Assembly (NCBI GenBank): GCA_014729375.1
Contig: WJKA01000110.1
Span: 1 to 10,958, forward strand
DNA length: 10,958 bases
Direction: 5' to 3'
Source of the DNA: Chitinivibrionales bacterium
Lineage (GTDB): Bacteria > Fibrobacterota > Chitinivibrionia > Chitinivibrionales > WJKA01
Shown here: one piece after another, positions 1-7,191 of the stretch
How the letters are laid out: every line of letters starts with the position of its first letter
Position numbering within the stretch: the stretch's first letter is position 1
Notes under the pieces: generated by a model
What the model was told of the DNA's origin: nothing
The model's input: only the letters and a program-made list of their open reading frames with translations
Databases searched by the model: none
Translations under genes and position numbers: made by a program

Positions 1-42
1 AAAAATATTGCTGATGCATTTGCAAACTAAGCAGGGGTCCGG

Positions 43-894
43 TTATCGGGTGCCCGCAAAAACCGAATCAAAATAAAACATCACCTGCCGCATCCGGCTG
101 AAAGGGAAACCGGTGTGCTCTTCACCGGTTTCATAATAGGTGTGGGGTACGGAACAGGAATCGAGGGTATGATGGAGCCTGCGGTTTGCATCTGCAAACC
201 AGTCGTTTGGCCCGGAATAAAAACGCAGCGAAATATCCCGGCCTTTCAGCCTGCATGCATTTTCGAGGACATTTACCTGTGTCCAGTTTTCGCGGTTCGC
301 TGATTGCCGGCCGAGTATTTCCGGAAGGGACCAGTTGTCCGGAAAAGGCATAATATCGACAGCGCCTTTAATGCTGTATGCCGCGCCGAAAACGCCGGGA
401 TGCTCGATCATATTATGCAACGCACCGAATCCTCCCATGCTGTGCCCGGCAATGCCGGTGTTTTTTCTTCCCGGAAGGGTTGGATACAGGGAGTCGATTC
501 TCGGCTTGAATTCTTCGACAAGAAACCGGGAAAGGTCCATGTGCTTTTTAACAGGACTGTCAAGCCACCAGCTTTGCGGAAAGTTTCCCCGGCCGGAACC
601 GTCATCGGGTATGGCAATGATAAAATCGACGCTGTCAATCAATTTCTGAGGCTGCGCACCGTAGTCTTTATCTAGATACAGCCCGGCATGGCAGCCAGCG
701 CAATGGAGAAGATATACAACAGGATATCGCTTTTGTGATGTCGAATGTTCGGGCATGAGAACAATATAAGACGTTTTGCGGTGAAGGACCCTGCTGGCAA
801 ATGTTTCTTTGTCAATCCTGGCGGCAAACAAAGCGGAAAATATGCCGATTTTCACAAACAAGAGCATTGATTTTTGCATGGATATCATTTTCAT
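43..894 (-). CDS. Secreted esterase, alpha/beta-hydrolase fold (esterase D / PF00756-like)
   Basis: Predicted serine ester hydrolase of 283 residues. The nucleophile elbow G-H-S-M-G is at 150-154, so Ser152 is the likely nucleophile. An Asp in SGPND (231) and a His in EEH (260) fit the other two triad positions in order and spacing. The hydrophobic run at about 10-25, after Lys residues, looks like a signal peptide, which suggests a periplasmic or secreted enzyme. The stretch at 61-68 (YLLHCAGC) sits where family members usually have an HG-rich oxyanion loop; here Cys replaces the usual first Gly. The length is normal for the family. The start is uncertain: ATG at 894 has no clear Shine-Dalgarno sequence, and Met3 or Met6 would also leave a signal peptide. 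It is divergent from the transglycosylase gene. The substrate cannot be named; relatives include tributyrin, feruloyl and acetyl-xylan type esterases and S-formylglutathione hydrolase. Confidence 0.85.
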   Translation of the reverse strand: MKMISMQKSMLLFVKIGIFSALFAARIDKETFASRVLHRKTSYIVLMPEHSTSQKRYPVVYLLHCAGCHAGLYLDKDYGAQPQKLIDSVDFIIAIPDDGSGRGNFPQSWWLDSPVKKHMDLSRFLVEEFKPRIDSLYPTLPGRKNTGIAGHSMGGFGALHNMIEHPGVFGAAYSIKGAVDIMPFPDNWSLPEILGRQSANRENWTQVNVLENACRLKGRDISLRFYSGPNDWFADANRRLHHTLDSCSVPHTYYETGEEHTGFPFSRMRQVMFYFDSVFAGTR

Positions 895-924
895 TTTATT
901 TTTTCAGTGCATTTATTTCTTAAG

Positions 925-935
925 TATAATATAAT
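925..935 (+). promoter_or_regulatory. Possible -10 elements in the divergent esterase/transglycosylase intergenic region
   Basis: Two overlapping perfect TATAAT hexamers (925-930 and 930-935) lie in an AT-rich part of the 183-bp region between the divergent genes. They could serve the transglycosylase, giving a leader of about 135 nt. The reverse strand over the same bases reads TATACT/TATATT and could serve the esterase. No good -35 hexamer is seen at 16-18 bp on either strand, so this rests on the -10 match alone. Confidence 0.3.
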
Positions 936-1008
936 CATCCAGTGTGGTACCGGCGGTATTTTTTTTTAGTTGAAGGCGAATTATTCTTTTTACAGCCGCC
1001 GAAACACT

Positions 1009-1017
1009 GGGGGGGGG
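1009..1017 (+). repeat. Run of nine G residues in the transglycosylase leader
   Basis: A homopolymer of nine G lies about 60 bp upstream of the transglycosylase ATG, inside the probable untranslated leader. A run of nine T (959-967) lies 41 bp further upstream. Both are directly visible. A G tract of this length is prone to slippage or sequencing error; any effect on expression is speculation. Confidence 0.6.
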
Positions 1018-1077
1018 CTTCGATAGAATGCATGATACCCCTCGATACCTGAGAGAAAACTGAGCAGACCAGGCACA

Positions 1078-3207
1078 ATGATGCGACATTTGTTTTTCCG
1101 ATTTATTACTGTCCTTTGGATGTCAGGCATTTTTGGCATTCTTGTTTTTCCCGCACTTGATTCTGAGGCCGGAGACCTTTTTCCTACTCCCCCGAATCTG
1201 AAAAATAATGTGGCATTCTGGAAAAAAATATATGCCGAGGTTTCGACAACTGAAGGTCTGCTGCACGATCAGGAATATCCGATGGTAATTTATAAAAAGG
1301 TGTATGTCGGAAGAAGGACCGGCAGGTCGCGGCGCAATATAATCCGAAAAGAGAAAAAAATTGTAACATCGTATTTAAATATTATCCTTTCCCAGCCGGA
1401 GTCGGGCTGGTCAAAAGAAGAAAAACGCCTGCACAAATTGATTGAAAAGTATGTTCCGGAAAATGAGCGGTCCGGCTGTGCCGATCGCATACGGTTTCAA
1501 CAGGGTCAAAAGGAGCGGTTTCTTTCAGGACTGGAAATTTCCGGCGCATATATTGATACGATCAGAGCAGTGCTTCGGCAGTACAATATTCCCGACAGAC
1601 TTGCCTACCTTCCCCATGTGGAATCATCGTTTAATACCCACGCATATTCCAAGGTGGGTGCGGCGGGGCTCTGGCAATTCATGCGGGGGACCGGGAAAAA
1701 ATACATGACAATCGATTACCATATTGATGAGCGCCGGGACCCGTTTATTTCCACGCATGCTGCAGCGCAGCACCTCAGGCACGACTATGAGATACTCGGG
1801 AGCTGGCCCCTTGCAATTACCGCGTATAATCATGGGCTTTACGGGATGAAAAGAGCGGTGGCGAAAACAGGCTCCCGGGATATCGGGACAATTATTGAAC
1901 GCCACTTTAGCAGGTCATTCAGGTTTGCTTCAAAGAATTTTTATTCCTGCTTTCTGGCGGCAAGCGAAATTGCAGCAAAACCCGAAAAGTATTTCACGTC
2001 AATAAAATATCATCCGCGTCTGAGAGTCACCGATATTACATTGACGCACTATATTCGCCCGAAGGTACTTAGTGAGTATCTGGGCGTTTCGGAAAAGACG
2101 CTTATCGAGTACAATCCGGCAATCCGGCCGGTTGTATTTTCCCGGCAGAAGAAAATCCCTGCAGGATACGTAATACACCTGCCTGTGTCAATTTCTGCAG
2201 ACCGGGCTTCCGTGGCCCTGGCCGGAATTCCGGATTCTCTCAAAAGCGATGAGCCTGATGTACCAAAATATTACCGGGTAAGGCGAGGCGATAACCTTTA
2301 TGCAATCGCCTCGCGGCTCGGTGTGTCTGCAAAAGCAATTGCGCTTGAAAACAATATCAGCCGCATGAACAGAATATATGCCGGCCAGGTGCTCCGCATA
2401 CCGGGAACATCAACCACGGCAACAGCAGCAACAAAGAAACCGGGAGTCAAAGAAGTCGCTATGGCGAAAAAAAAATCCGCAGAAAAACGGAAAACCGGGA
2501 AAGAAATGCGGGAATCAGGAAAGAAAAAACCTGAAATTGAAAAAACCGGAATTGATACGATCAGTGACGATACCCTGGAAGAATTGTACCGGGCGCCTGC
2601 GGTGGTTATGACAGACACGGTCGATACTGCAAAGCCGGTTATCGGCGCCAATTTTGATGTTGAAGTGTATAATCTTGAGGTAACATTGTCTCCGACCGGT
2701 GATATTGCGGAAATTACCGTTTCAGTTGATGAAACGATTGGCCATTATGCCGATTGGCTGAAAGTCCCGACACAACAGATCAGGAATCTGAACAGAATGG
2801 GAAGACGCTCGTCAATTAGAATTGATCGCCGGCTTCTTATCCCGGCCGACAAACCGGCCCTTGACAAATTCGCCGCCAGGAGACTGGAATACCACCTTGC
2901 GCTCGAAGAAGATTTTTATTCGCAATTCAAGGTAACGGATGTTAAGTCTGAAATAATTAAGCGGGGACAAACCCTCTGGGACATCTGCAGCGGGGAGCAG
3001 GAAATGCCCATGTGGTTGTTTAAAAAGTACAACAAGCATCTTGATTTATCGAAATTGATGCCCCGGACGCAGGTGTGGATACCTGTTATTGAAACGAAAA
3101 CCCCTGAGGATTTTGAGCGGGAAGCACTTCGGGCTCAAGAAGCGGTTTACCCCCGTTCCTGGCAGCAACTCAGGATTCCGGACCAGCCGGCTCAGCGGAC
3201 TCCCTGA
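1078..3207 (+). CDS. mltD: Membrane-bound lytic murein transglycosylase D-like, with LysM modules
   Basis: Periplasmic peptidoglycan-cleaving enzyme that cuts the MurNAc-GlcNAc bond with anhydro-MurNAc formation, by family. The protein has 709 residues. An N-terminal hydrophobic segment (about 5-27) is followed by a likely signal-peptidase site near SEA-GD (about 29-33); no lipobox Cys is seen. The SLT catalytic domain spans about 155-300, with Glu182 in VESSFN as the expected catalytic acid, then GLWQFM (197-202) and AYNHG (249-253), all family hallmarks. A LysM-like segment follows at about 320-370, a clear LysM at about 399-442 (YYRVRRGDNLYAIA), a Lys-rich linker at about 450-490, and two weaker LysM-like segments at about 545-590 and 626-669. 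It is longer than the E. coli enzyme (about 450 residues). The ATG at 1078 has only a weak AGG upstream; ATG at 1081 is also possible. Its last 16 bp overlap the end of the convergent gene. Confidence 0.9.
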   Translation: MMRHLFFRFITVLWMSGIFGILVFPALDSEAGDLFPTPPNLKNNVAFWKKIYAEVSTTEGLLHDQEYPMVIYKKVYVGRRTGRSRRNIIRKEKKIVTSYLNIILSQPESGWSKEEKRLHKLIEKYVPENERSGCADRIRFQQGQKERFLSGLEISGAYIDTIRAVLRQYNIPDRLAYLPHVESSFNTHAYSKVGAAGLWQFMRGTGKKYMTIDYHIDERRDPFISTHAAAQHLRHDYEILGSWPLAITAYNHGLYGMKRAVAKTGSRDIGTIIERHFSRSFRFASKNFYSCFLAASEIAAKPEKYFTSIKYHPRLRVTDITLTHYIRPKVLSEYLGVSEKTLIEYNPAIRPVVFSRQKKIPAGYVIHLPVSISADRASVALAGIPDSLKSDEPDVPKYYRVRRGDNLYAIASRLGVSAKAIALENNISRMNRIYAGQVLRIPGTSTTATAATKKPGVKEVAMAKKKSAEKRKTGKEMRESGKKKPEIEKTGIDTISDDTLEELYRAPAVVMTDTVDTAKPVIGANFDVEVYNLEVTLSPTGDIAEITVSVDETIGHYADWLKVPTQQIRNLNRMGRRSSIRIDRRLLIPADKPALDKFAARRLEYHLALEEDFYSQFKVTDVKSEIIKRGQTLWDICSGEQEMPMWLFKKYNKHLDLSKLMPRTQVWIPVIETKTPEDFEREALRAQEAVYPRSWQQLRIPDQPAQRTP

Positions 3208-4721
3208 TTCATCCGCTGCTTTATTGTCTCGAGTACGTTTTTGAGACGGCGATTTCTCTGTGCAAGGCTGTTTTCTGATTCGACAAGGATTGAAGACATC
3301 GATTCAAGAAGCGTACCGAGCTCGCGGTTGTACGTTTCAACGCCTTTTTTCAGACCCTGCTCGATTTCCCGCCTGGATTCTTCGAGTTTTTGCATCAGAC
3401 GGGAGTTATACTCTTTCTCAAATTCTGATTTCAGATAACCCACCGCCTCGTTATATATCTCTTTTTTTATCTGCTGGTATTGATCTGGAGTCATAGGAGC
3501 CGATTGTGCCTGCGCGGGGGGCTTTTGCCGGCGCGCCTGTGCCTGAGCCTGGGCAGGAGGAGGAGAAACCGGGGGGGCTTTCTGTTGTTTTGGGGCCGAC
3601 GGTTGAGCGGTTGTGCCGGATTCCTCTTTCAATTCGGCAATATCAACTTCATCGTTCGATTCGGTCCTTTTTGAAGGTACCGGGGCCTGCTCGGTTGGAA
3701 GCGATGTGATCCGCGGCGGGGCCTTTTTCTGCACCGCCTCTGGTCCGTCGCCGGATTTAGTGAATACTATTCTTTTCGAATCAGCGGGTGTGGGAAAATC
3801 ATCCTTCTCAATAGCTTCAAGAAGCTGCTGGTTTCTTTTCTTAATAGATTTGCCGATAAAGGTCGCGGCAATAAAACAAATCACCGCGACAAAAACTATC
3901 AATGCGGGAAAAATAATGTGCCCCGGAAGACCACCATTCTTCGGGCTGGTTCCCGCAAGTGAAGCTCCGGGTTTTGCAGCAGCACCTTTTTTCGTTGCAG
4001 CCGCTTCCTTTTTGTCGCTTTGCTCAGCACCCTTTTTACCTGTCTCAGAATCCCCCTGCTCCGCACTGTGCGATTCGCCCACTTTATATTTCACGGTAAT
4101 ATCAGAAATTCCATTAATATCGGGTGTGATTGATTTCGAAATTCCGGAGTCGTCCCACTCATTCGAATACAGTTTCTGATTGCCAACCGTTACAAGGAGG
4201 GGTGTATCGACTTTTTGCGAAATTTTTTCAAAGCATTTGCGAAGGTCTGCTTTTACCGCCAGGGCTCCGCCGGAACGGGTAGACCCGGAGCTTCTCCTGA
4301 TAATAATAGGTTTGGTCCAGAACAGGTAGTAATCATTTCCGCTTTTCAAGTAACCATAATAGGGTTTTAATTCCCCGACAGTTACAGAATACCACCCCTG
4401 ATTGGATACGATCCGATAGTTTCGTTCGGCCATGTCTCCTTCAATCACCTCATTTACTATCCTTCCTTTGGAATTTGTTCGCAAATAGGTGTGTATCTCC
4501 GGATGTTTGGTTGCCTGGTCCAGGAAATATTTATCAGCCGTCGCAAGCCTGCTTCGCATGGCCTTTGTCTGGGCCATTTTTTCAAGATACGTATCAAGCT
4601 CGGAGAAATACTTGTCGATAACCTGTTCAAGATTAATGTTTTTTGCGGATACATATGAGGAATATCCGAAAACCAGCAAAGCTGCCACCGGTAACACTGC
4701 AATTTTTTTCATGTTTTTCAT
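3192..4721 (-). CDS. Membrane protein with extracytoplasmic Cache-like domain and cytoplasmic coiled coil
   Basis: I do not recognise a named family for the full 509-residue protein. The order is: signal peptide or N-terminal anchor at about 5-26 (ends SYVSA); a helical start and then a Cache/PDC-like sensor fold at about 28-210, with a TNSKGRI turn (82-88), a GW pair (109-110), KPYYG (119-123) and a later ALAVKADL strand; a Lys/Ala/Ser-rich linker (about 213-265); one transmembrane helix at about 268-290; a Pro/Gln/Ala-rich linker (about 305-410); and a charged C-terminal coiled coil (about 412-509). Cache domains normally bind small ligands and feed chemoreceptors, histidine kinases or cyclic-nucleotide enzymes. 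None of those output domains, nor a HAMP domain, is visible. The start is well supported by AGGAGG 5 nt upstream of ATG 4721. It converges on and overlaps mltD by 16 bp and is divergent from the secreted protein gene at 4832. A signalling or scaffolding role is inference. Confidence 0.75.
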   Translation of the reverse strand: MKNMKKIAVLPVAALLVFGYSSYVSAKNINLEQVIDKYFSELDTYLEKMAQTKAMRSRLATADKYFLDQATKHPEIHTYLRTNSKGRIVNEVIEGDMAERNYRIVSNQGWYSVTVGELKPYYGYLKSGNDYYLFWTKPIIIRRSSGSTRSGGALAVKADLRKCFEKISQKVDTPLLVTVGNQKLYSNEWDDSGISKSITPDINGISDITVKYKVGESHSAEQGDSETGKKGAEQSDKKEAAATKKGAAAKPGASLAGTSPKNGGLPGHIIFPALIVFVAVICFIAATFIGKSIKKRNQQLLEAIEKDDFPTPADSKRIVFTKSGDGPEAVQKKAPPRITSLPTEQAPVPSKRTESNDEVDIAELKEESGTTAQPSAPKQQKAPPVSPPPAQAQAQARRQKPPAQAQSAPMTPDQYQQIKKEIYNEAVGYLKSEFEKEYNSRLMQKLEESRREIEQGLKKGVETYNRELGTLLESMSSILVESENSLAQRNRRLKNVLETIKQRMNQGVR

Positions 4722-4726
4722 TTTCG

Positions 4727-4766
4727 CCTCCTTAAATTAAAATAACATTGTAACCATGCATATCAA
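4727..4766 (-). promoter_or_regulatory. Promoter and ribosome binding site of the Cache-like gene
   Basis: On the minus strand a TTGATA -35 (4766-4761, five of six matches to TTGACA) and a TATTTT -10 (4744-4739) are separated by 16 bp. They are followed by AGGAGG (4732-4727) 5 nt before the ATG. If used, the leader would be very short, about 10-15 nt. The ribosome site is strong; the promoter is a pattern match only. Confidence 0.45.
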
Positions 4767-4798
4767 AATCTTTCCTGGATACGTTACAAAACTTATGT

Positions 4799-4825
4799 TA
4801 TAGTAATAAGAGAATAGCAGGGAGG
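4799..4825 (+). promoter_or_regulatory. -10 element and ribosome binding site of the secreted protein gene at 4832
   Basis: TATAGT at 4799-4804 resembles a -10 hexamer, without a clear -35 at 16-18 bp upstream. GGGAGG at 4820-4825 lies 6 nt before ATG 4832 and fixes that start. The divergent promoter of the Cache-like gene lies only about 35 bp away, so the two could share a regulator. Confidence 0.45.
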
Positions 4826-4831
4826 AAATTT

Positions 4832-6226
4832 ATGAGAACTATCTGCCTTATGTGCTTCCTTTGTTTTCCGGTAATGATTAATGCCGGTGATATCGTGTCC
4901 GATTTTAATGCGGATCGCTGGATTGTCCGTACTACCGCCCGACTGGACATTGATCAGGGCGGCGATAACAGATCGCTGGTGATTAATAACAGAAGCGATA
5001 CTCTCGGCATAATCAAGTTCAACACCGATACCAGGGGGGCGCCGTTCACTTATTCGGCGGATATTGCAACTCAGAATCCCGCCTACCTCTGGCTTGGCCT
5101 CAGTTTCTGTATGAAGAGTAACCTTGAAGGCTATTACTTTACCGTGGATACCAGCCAGACATGGATGCTTTTTAAATATTCCCATGAAGGCGAAAACCTG
5201 AATTCGGAAATAATCTATTCCAGTCCGCATTCCTTTATCAATATGAACGAAAACAGCCTGAAAGTAAGCAAAAACGGCAGTGAAATAACACTCTTTGCCA
5301 ATGGACGCACACTGTGGTCGGATACATCTTCTGATTTTGATTCGGGCAGTATCGGGCTTGTGATTCATAATAATGTTACGGCAAGTATTTCCAATATCAG
5401 GTGGACCGACGGCGCTGCTGCTCCGACAGAGGTGAATTGTTTTGCTCCGGATCTTGTTGAGGATTCGCTTGATGGCTGGTATCGTGGGTATGCCCGGGTG
5501 TTTCCTTCTTTTATCGACAGCAGCATAGTGCTTCAATCAGGTGATTCTTTGCGGAGCATTTTGATGACCAATGGAGAATTTGATTCATCCTCGATAAAAG
5601 CGACGGTCTCATTTTCCGACGGCAGTACGGGCGGCGCCTACGGTGTTACATTTGTTGATATTGTTCGTACGCCGGACTCGACGTATTACCGGAATTATGC
5701 ATTTGTGCTTAATCCTGAAGGTGAGTACTACGGGGTTGTCAAGCCCGATTCACTGCGATTTGACTGGTCGCAGACAGGCTACACGTCAATACTGGGAGGC
5801 AAGGCCGAGAATACCATTGTAGTCAGCCGTGATAACGATACCTATCATTTTATCGTGAACGGCGATTCGATAGTCGATGCCAATGTGGAGCAGGATTTTG
5901 ATATTGACGCTGCCGGGATTATTGCAATTCCCGACACAACAGCACCACGATATGTGGTTATGAACTGCTCCTTTTTTGCCGTATCACCGGGAGATAATTT
6001 TGAGTGCCCGGTCCATTTCCCCGGTGGTACAAGGCTGGATATTGTCCGGGCCGTTTCAGACGGCGACAAATTCGGTATGGTTTTTGATCCGCTGGGAAGA
6101 AAAATTCATCGCTTTGCCGGCAGGCATGTTGACATTATAAAAAGTTTGCCCGCGGGAACATTCATTGTCGTGCCTGATGAAACCACGACAGTAGCACCCG
6201 GCCGGATAAAAATTCTGGCACGGTAA
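4832..6226 (+). CDS. Secreted protein with two beta-sandwich (LamG/DUF1080-like) domains and a sorting-tail-like C-terminus
   Basis: No exact family recognised. The 464-residue product starts with a short signal peptide ending about MINA-GD (15-20), and the start is fixed by GGGAGG 6 nt upstream. Two stretches, about 20-193 and 204-383, share the same layout: an opening aspartate-containing strand, a long series of beta strands, an internal NG turn (157-158 ANG; 343-344 VNG), then D-F-D followed by a G-I/L-V strand and a closing aromatic strand. This is typical of concanavalin-like jellyroll domains that bind or surround carbohydrate. The last about 55 residues contain FDPLGRKI (418-425), LPAGTFIV (439-446) and a final KI strand, which resembles the end of T9SS-type sorting domains but lacks the upstream NPF motif. 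Likely role: secreted or surface binding protein, possibly glycan-directed (inference). No terminator is visible in the 46 bp before convergent rpmB. Confidence 0.7.
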   Translation: MRTICLMCFLCFPVMINAGDIVSDFNADRWIVRTTARLDIDQGGDNRSLVINNRSDTLGIIKFNTDTRGAPFTYSADIATQNPAYLWLGLSFCMKSNLEGYYFTVDTSQTWMLFKYSHEGENLNSEIIYSSPHSFINMNENSLKVSKNGSEITLFANGRTLWSDTSSDFDSGSIGLVIHNNVTASISNIRWTDGAAAPTEVNCFAPDLVEDSLDGWYRGYARVFPSFIDSSIVLQSGDSLRSILMTNGEFDSSSIKATVSFSDGSTGGAYGVTFVDIVRTPDSTYYRNYAFVLNPEGEYYGVVKPDSLRFDWSQTGYTSILGGKAENTIVVSRDNDTYHFIVNGDSIVDANVEQDFDIDAAGIIAIPDTTAPRYVVMNCSFFAVSPGDNFECPVHFPGGTRLDIVRAVSDGDKFGMVFDPLGRKIHRFAGRHVDIIKSLPAGTFIVVPDETTTVAPGRIKILAR

Positions 6227-6272
6227 GGAATGCTCCGGAAAGCAGGTGGCAAAATTGTTTCAGGCCGGGGGA

Positions 6273-6455
6273 TCAGGCTTTGGTAATGGTTTTCAGGCAG
6301 CGCATACAGACCTTCATTTTTTTAATCGCACCGCCTTCGTTTATTTTGATTGTCCGAAGGTTGGGGTAGTATGTCCGTTTGTTTACATTGTGCGCATGAG
6401 TTACCGTTTTTCCGGCAACCGGATGTTTTCCACATTTATCGCAAACTTTCGACAT
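6273..6455 (-). CDS. rpmB: 50S ribosomal protein bL28
   Basis: Small basic 60-residue protein of the large ribosomal subunit. The sequence begins MSKVCDKCGK, continues with HAHNVNKR (20-27), typical of bL28, and ends with KVCMRCLKTI. Four cysteines in two CxxC pairs (5/8 and 50/53) make it the zinc-binding C+ form. The start is ATG 6455, with AGGAGG 5 nt upstream. The frame stays open for 82 further codons upstream, but that extension crosses the promoter region and looks non-coding. It stands alone rather than beside rpmG, and is divergent from the phosphatidyltransferase gene. Confidence 0.95.
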   Translation of the reverse strand: MSKVCDKCGKHPVAGKTVTHAHNVNKRTYYPNLRTIKINEGGAIKKMKVCMRCLKTITKA

Positions 6456-6460
6456 GGTAT

Positions 6461-6533
6461 CCTCCTGTAGATATGCTTGTTTTTTTCGATATGAAAGTGG
6501 TTGAAAATACATACAGCAACGCTGATTTGTCAA
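6461..6533 (-). promoter_or_regulatory. rpmB promoter and ribosome binding site
   Basis: On the minus strand a perfect TTGACA -35 (6533-6528) is followed after 18 bp by TATTTT (6509-6504) as a -10, and then by AGGAGG (6466-6461) ahead of the rpmB ATG at 6455. The leader would be roughly 40-45 nt. This is the best sigma-70-type promoter in the window. Confidence 0.6.
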
Positions 6534-6536
6534 TGC

Positions 6537-6549
6537 CGGTACGATACCG
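6537..6549. repeat. Short inverted repeat between rpmB and the phosphatidyltransferase gene
   Basis: CGGTA-cga-TACCG is a 5-bp inverted repeat with a 3-nt spacer, lying 3 bp upstream of the rpmB -35 and 27 bp before the ATG of the divergent gene. It could be an operator or a chance palindrome; nothing else supports it. Confidence 0.3.
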
Positions 6550-6576
6550 TGCATCCGATATGCAGAGCAGGTAAGT

Positions 6577-7188
6577 ATGCTCGAGGGATTTAAGCCGTTA
6601 TTAAACAAAGTATTACATCCATGTGCAGCCCTGTTTGCCGCGCTCCGGATACATCCGAATGTGCTGACAGTTACAGGCGTGCTTTTTTTTGGTGCCGCCA
6701 CAGTTCTTATTGCCGAGGGCTCGTGGAAAATCGCACTTATTCTTGTTATTACCGGTTCAATTATTGACGGTCTTGATGGCGTGGTTGCCAGGGACTACGG
6801 CAAAAAAAGCTCGTTCGGCGCGGTGCTGGATTCTACCTGCGACCGCATTACCGAACTTATGTGGTTTGGCGGGATTCTCGCATTCTATATCAATAATCCG
6901 CTATTTTCCCGGGCAAGGGGGAATATTTATCTTGCCCTGATCGCACTGGGCGGTTCTTTTATGATCAGTTATGTAAAAGCACGCTCGGAAGGAGCTGGAA
7001 TTTCGTGCCGGGCTGGTATTCTTCAGCGGCCGGAACGTCTTATACTTTTGTGTGTTTTCCTGTTTGCAGGGCCGGATTTCATGGTATGGGGCCTCGGGTT
7101 TCTTGCAATCATGACCTGGATTACTGTGCTGCAAAGAATCTGGCGGGTATTTGATGAGGGCAGGAAGCTTGATAGCGGGCAGGGCTGA
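6577..7188 (+). CDS. CDP-alcohol phosphatidyltransferase, phosphatidylinositol-phosphate synthase-like
   Basis: Integral membrane enzyme that moves a phosphatidyl group from CDP-diacylglycerol to an alcohol acceptor, with release of CMP. The 203-residue protein has the full family signature: D64-x2-D67-G68-x2-A71-R72-x8-G81-x3-D85-x3-D89, whose Asp residues hold the metal and the nucleotide. HPNVLT at 26-31 is the usual N-terminal motif before the first membrane helix, and about five or six hydrophobic helices can be traced. The stretch YVKARSEG (132-139) followed by RPERLILL (151-158) resembles phosphatidylinositol-phosphate and archaetidylinositol-phosphate synthases more than PgsA or PssA, so an inositol-phosphate acceptor is possible, but this is inference. 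The start ATG 6577 has only a weak AGGT ahead of it. It is divergent from rpmB and convergent with the giant secreted gene. Confidence 0.85.
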   Translation: MLEGFKPLLNKVLHPCAALFAALRIHPNVLTVTGVLFFGAATVLIAEGSWKIALILVITGSIIDGLDGVVARDYGKKSSFGAVLDSTCDRITELMWFGGILAFYINNPLFSRARGNIYLALIALGGSFMISYVKARSEGAGISCRAGILQRPERLILLCVFLFAGPDFMVWGLGFLAIMTWITVLQRIWRVFDEGRKLDSGQG

Positions 7189-7191
7189 GCA

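Noticed and set aside
948..967. Possible intrinsic terminator (TACC-ggc-GGTA followed by nine T)
   Set aside because: The stem is only 4-5 bp, and no plus-strand gene ends upstream of it.
1028..1063. 11-codon upstream open frame in the mltD leader
   Set aside because: It ends 14 nt before the mltD ATG in another frame, but its ribosome site is poor and a frame this short is expected by chance.
3527..3560. GC-rich repeated triplets in the Cache-like gene
   Set aside because: These simply encode the Gln/Ala-rich linker (QAQAQA), with no sign of an independent element.
3613..4179. 188-codon plus-strand open frame inside the Cache-like gene
   Set aside because: Ser/Pro/Ala-rich composition mirrors the low-complexity linkers and transmembrane segment read on the other strand; no start signal.
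4793..5536. 247-codon minus-strand open frame opposite the secreted protein gene
   Set aside because: It lies antisense to a well-supported gene with signal peptide and ribosome site, has no ribosome site of its own and no recognisable domain.
6456..6701. N-terminal extension of bL28
   Set aside because: The extra 82 codons have no homology to bL28, overlap the divergent gene and cross a good promoter; the internal ATG has AGGAGG at correct spacing.
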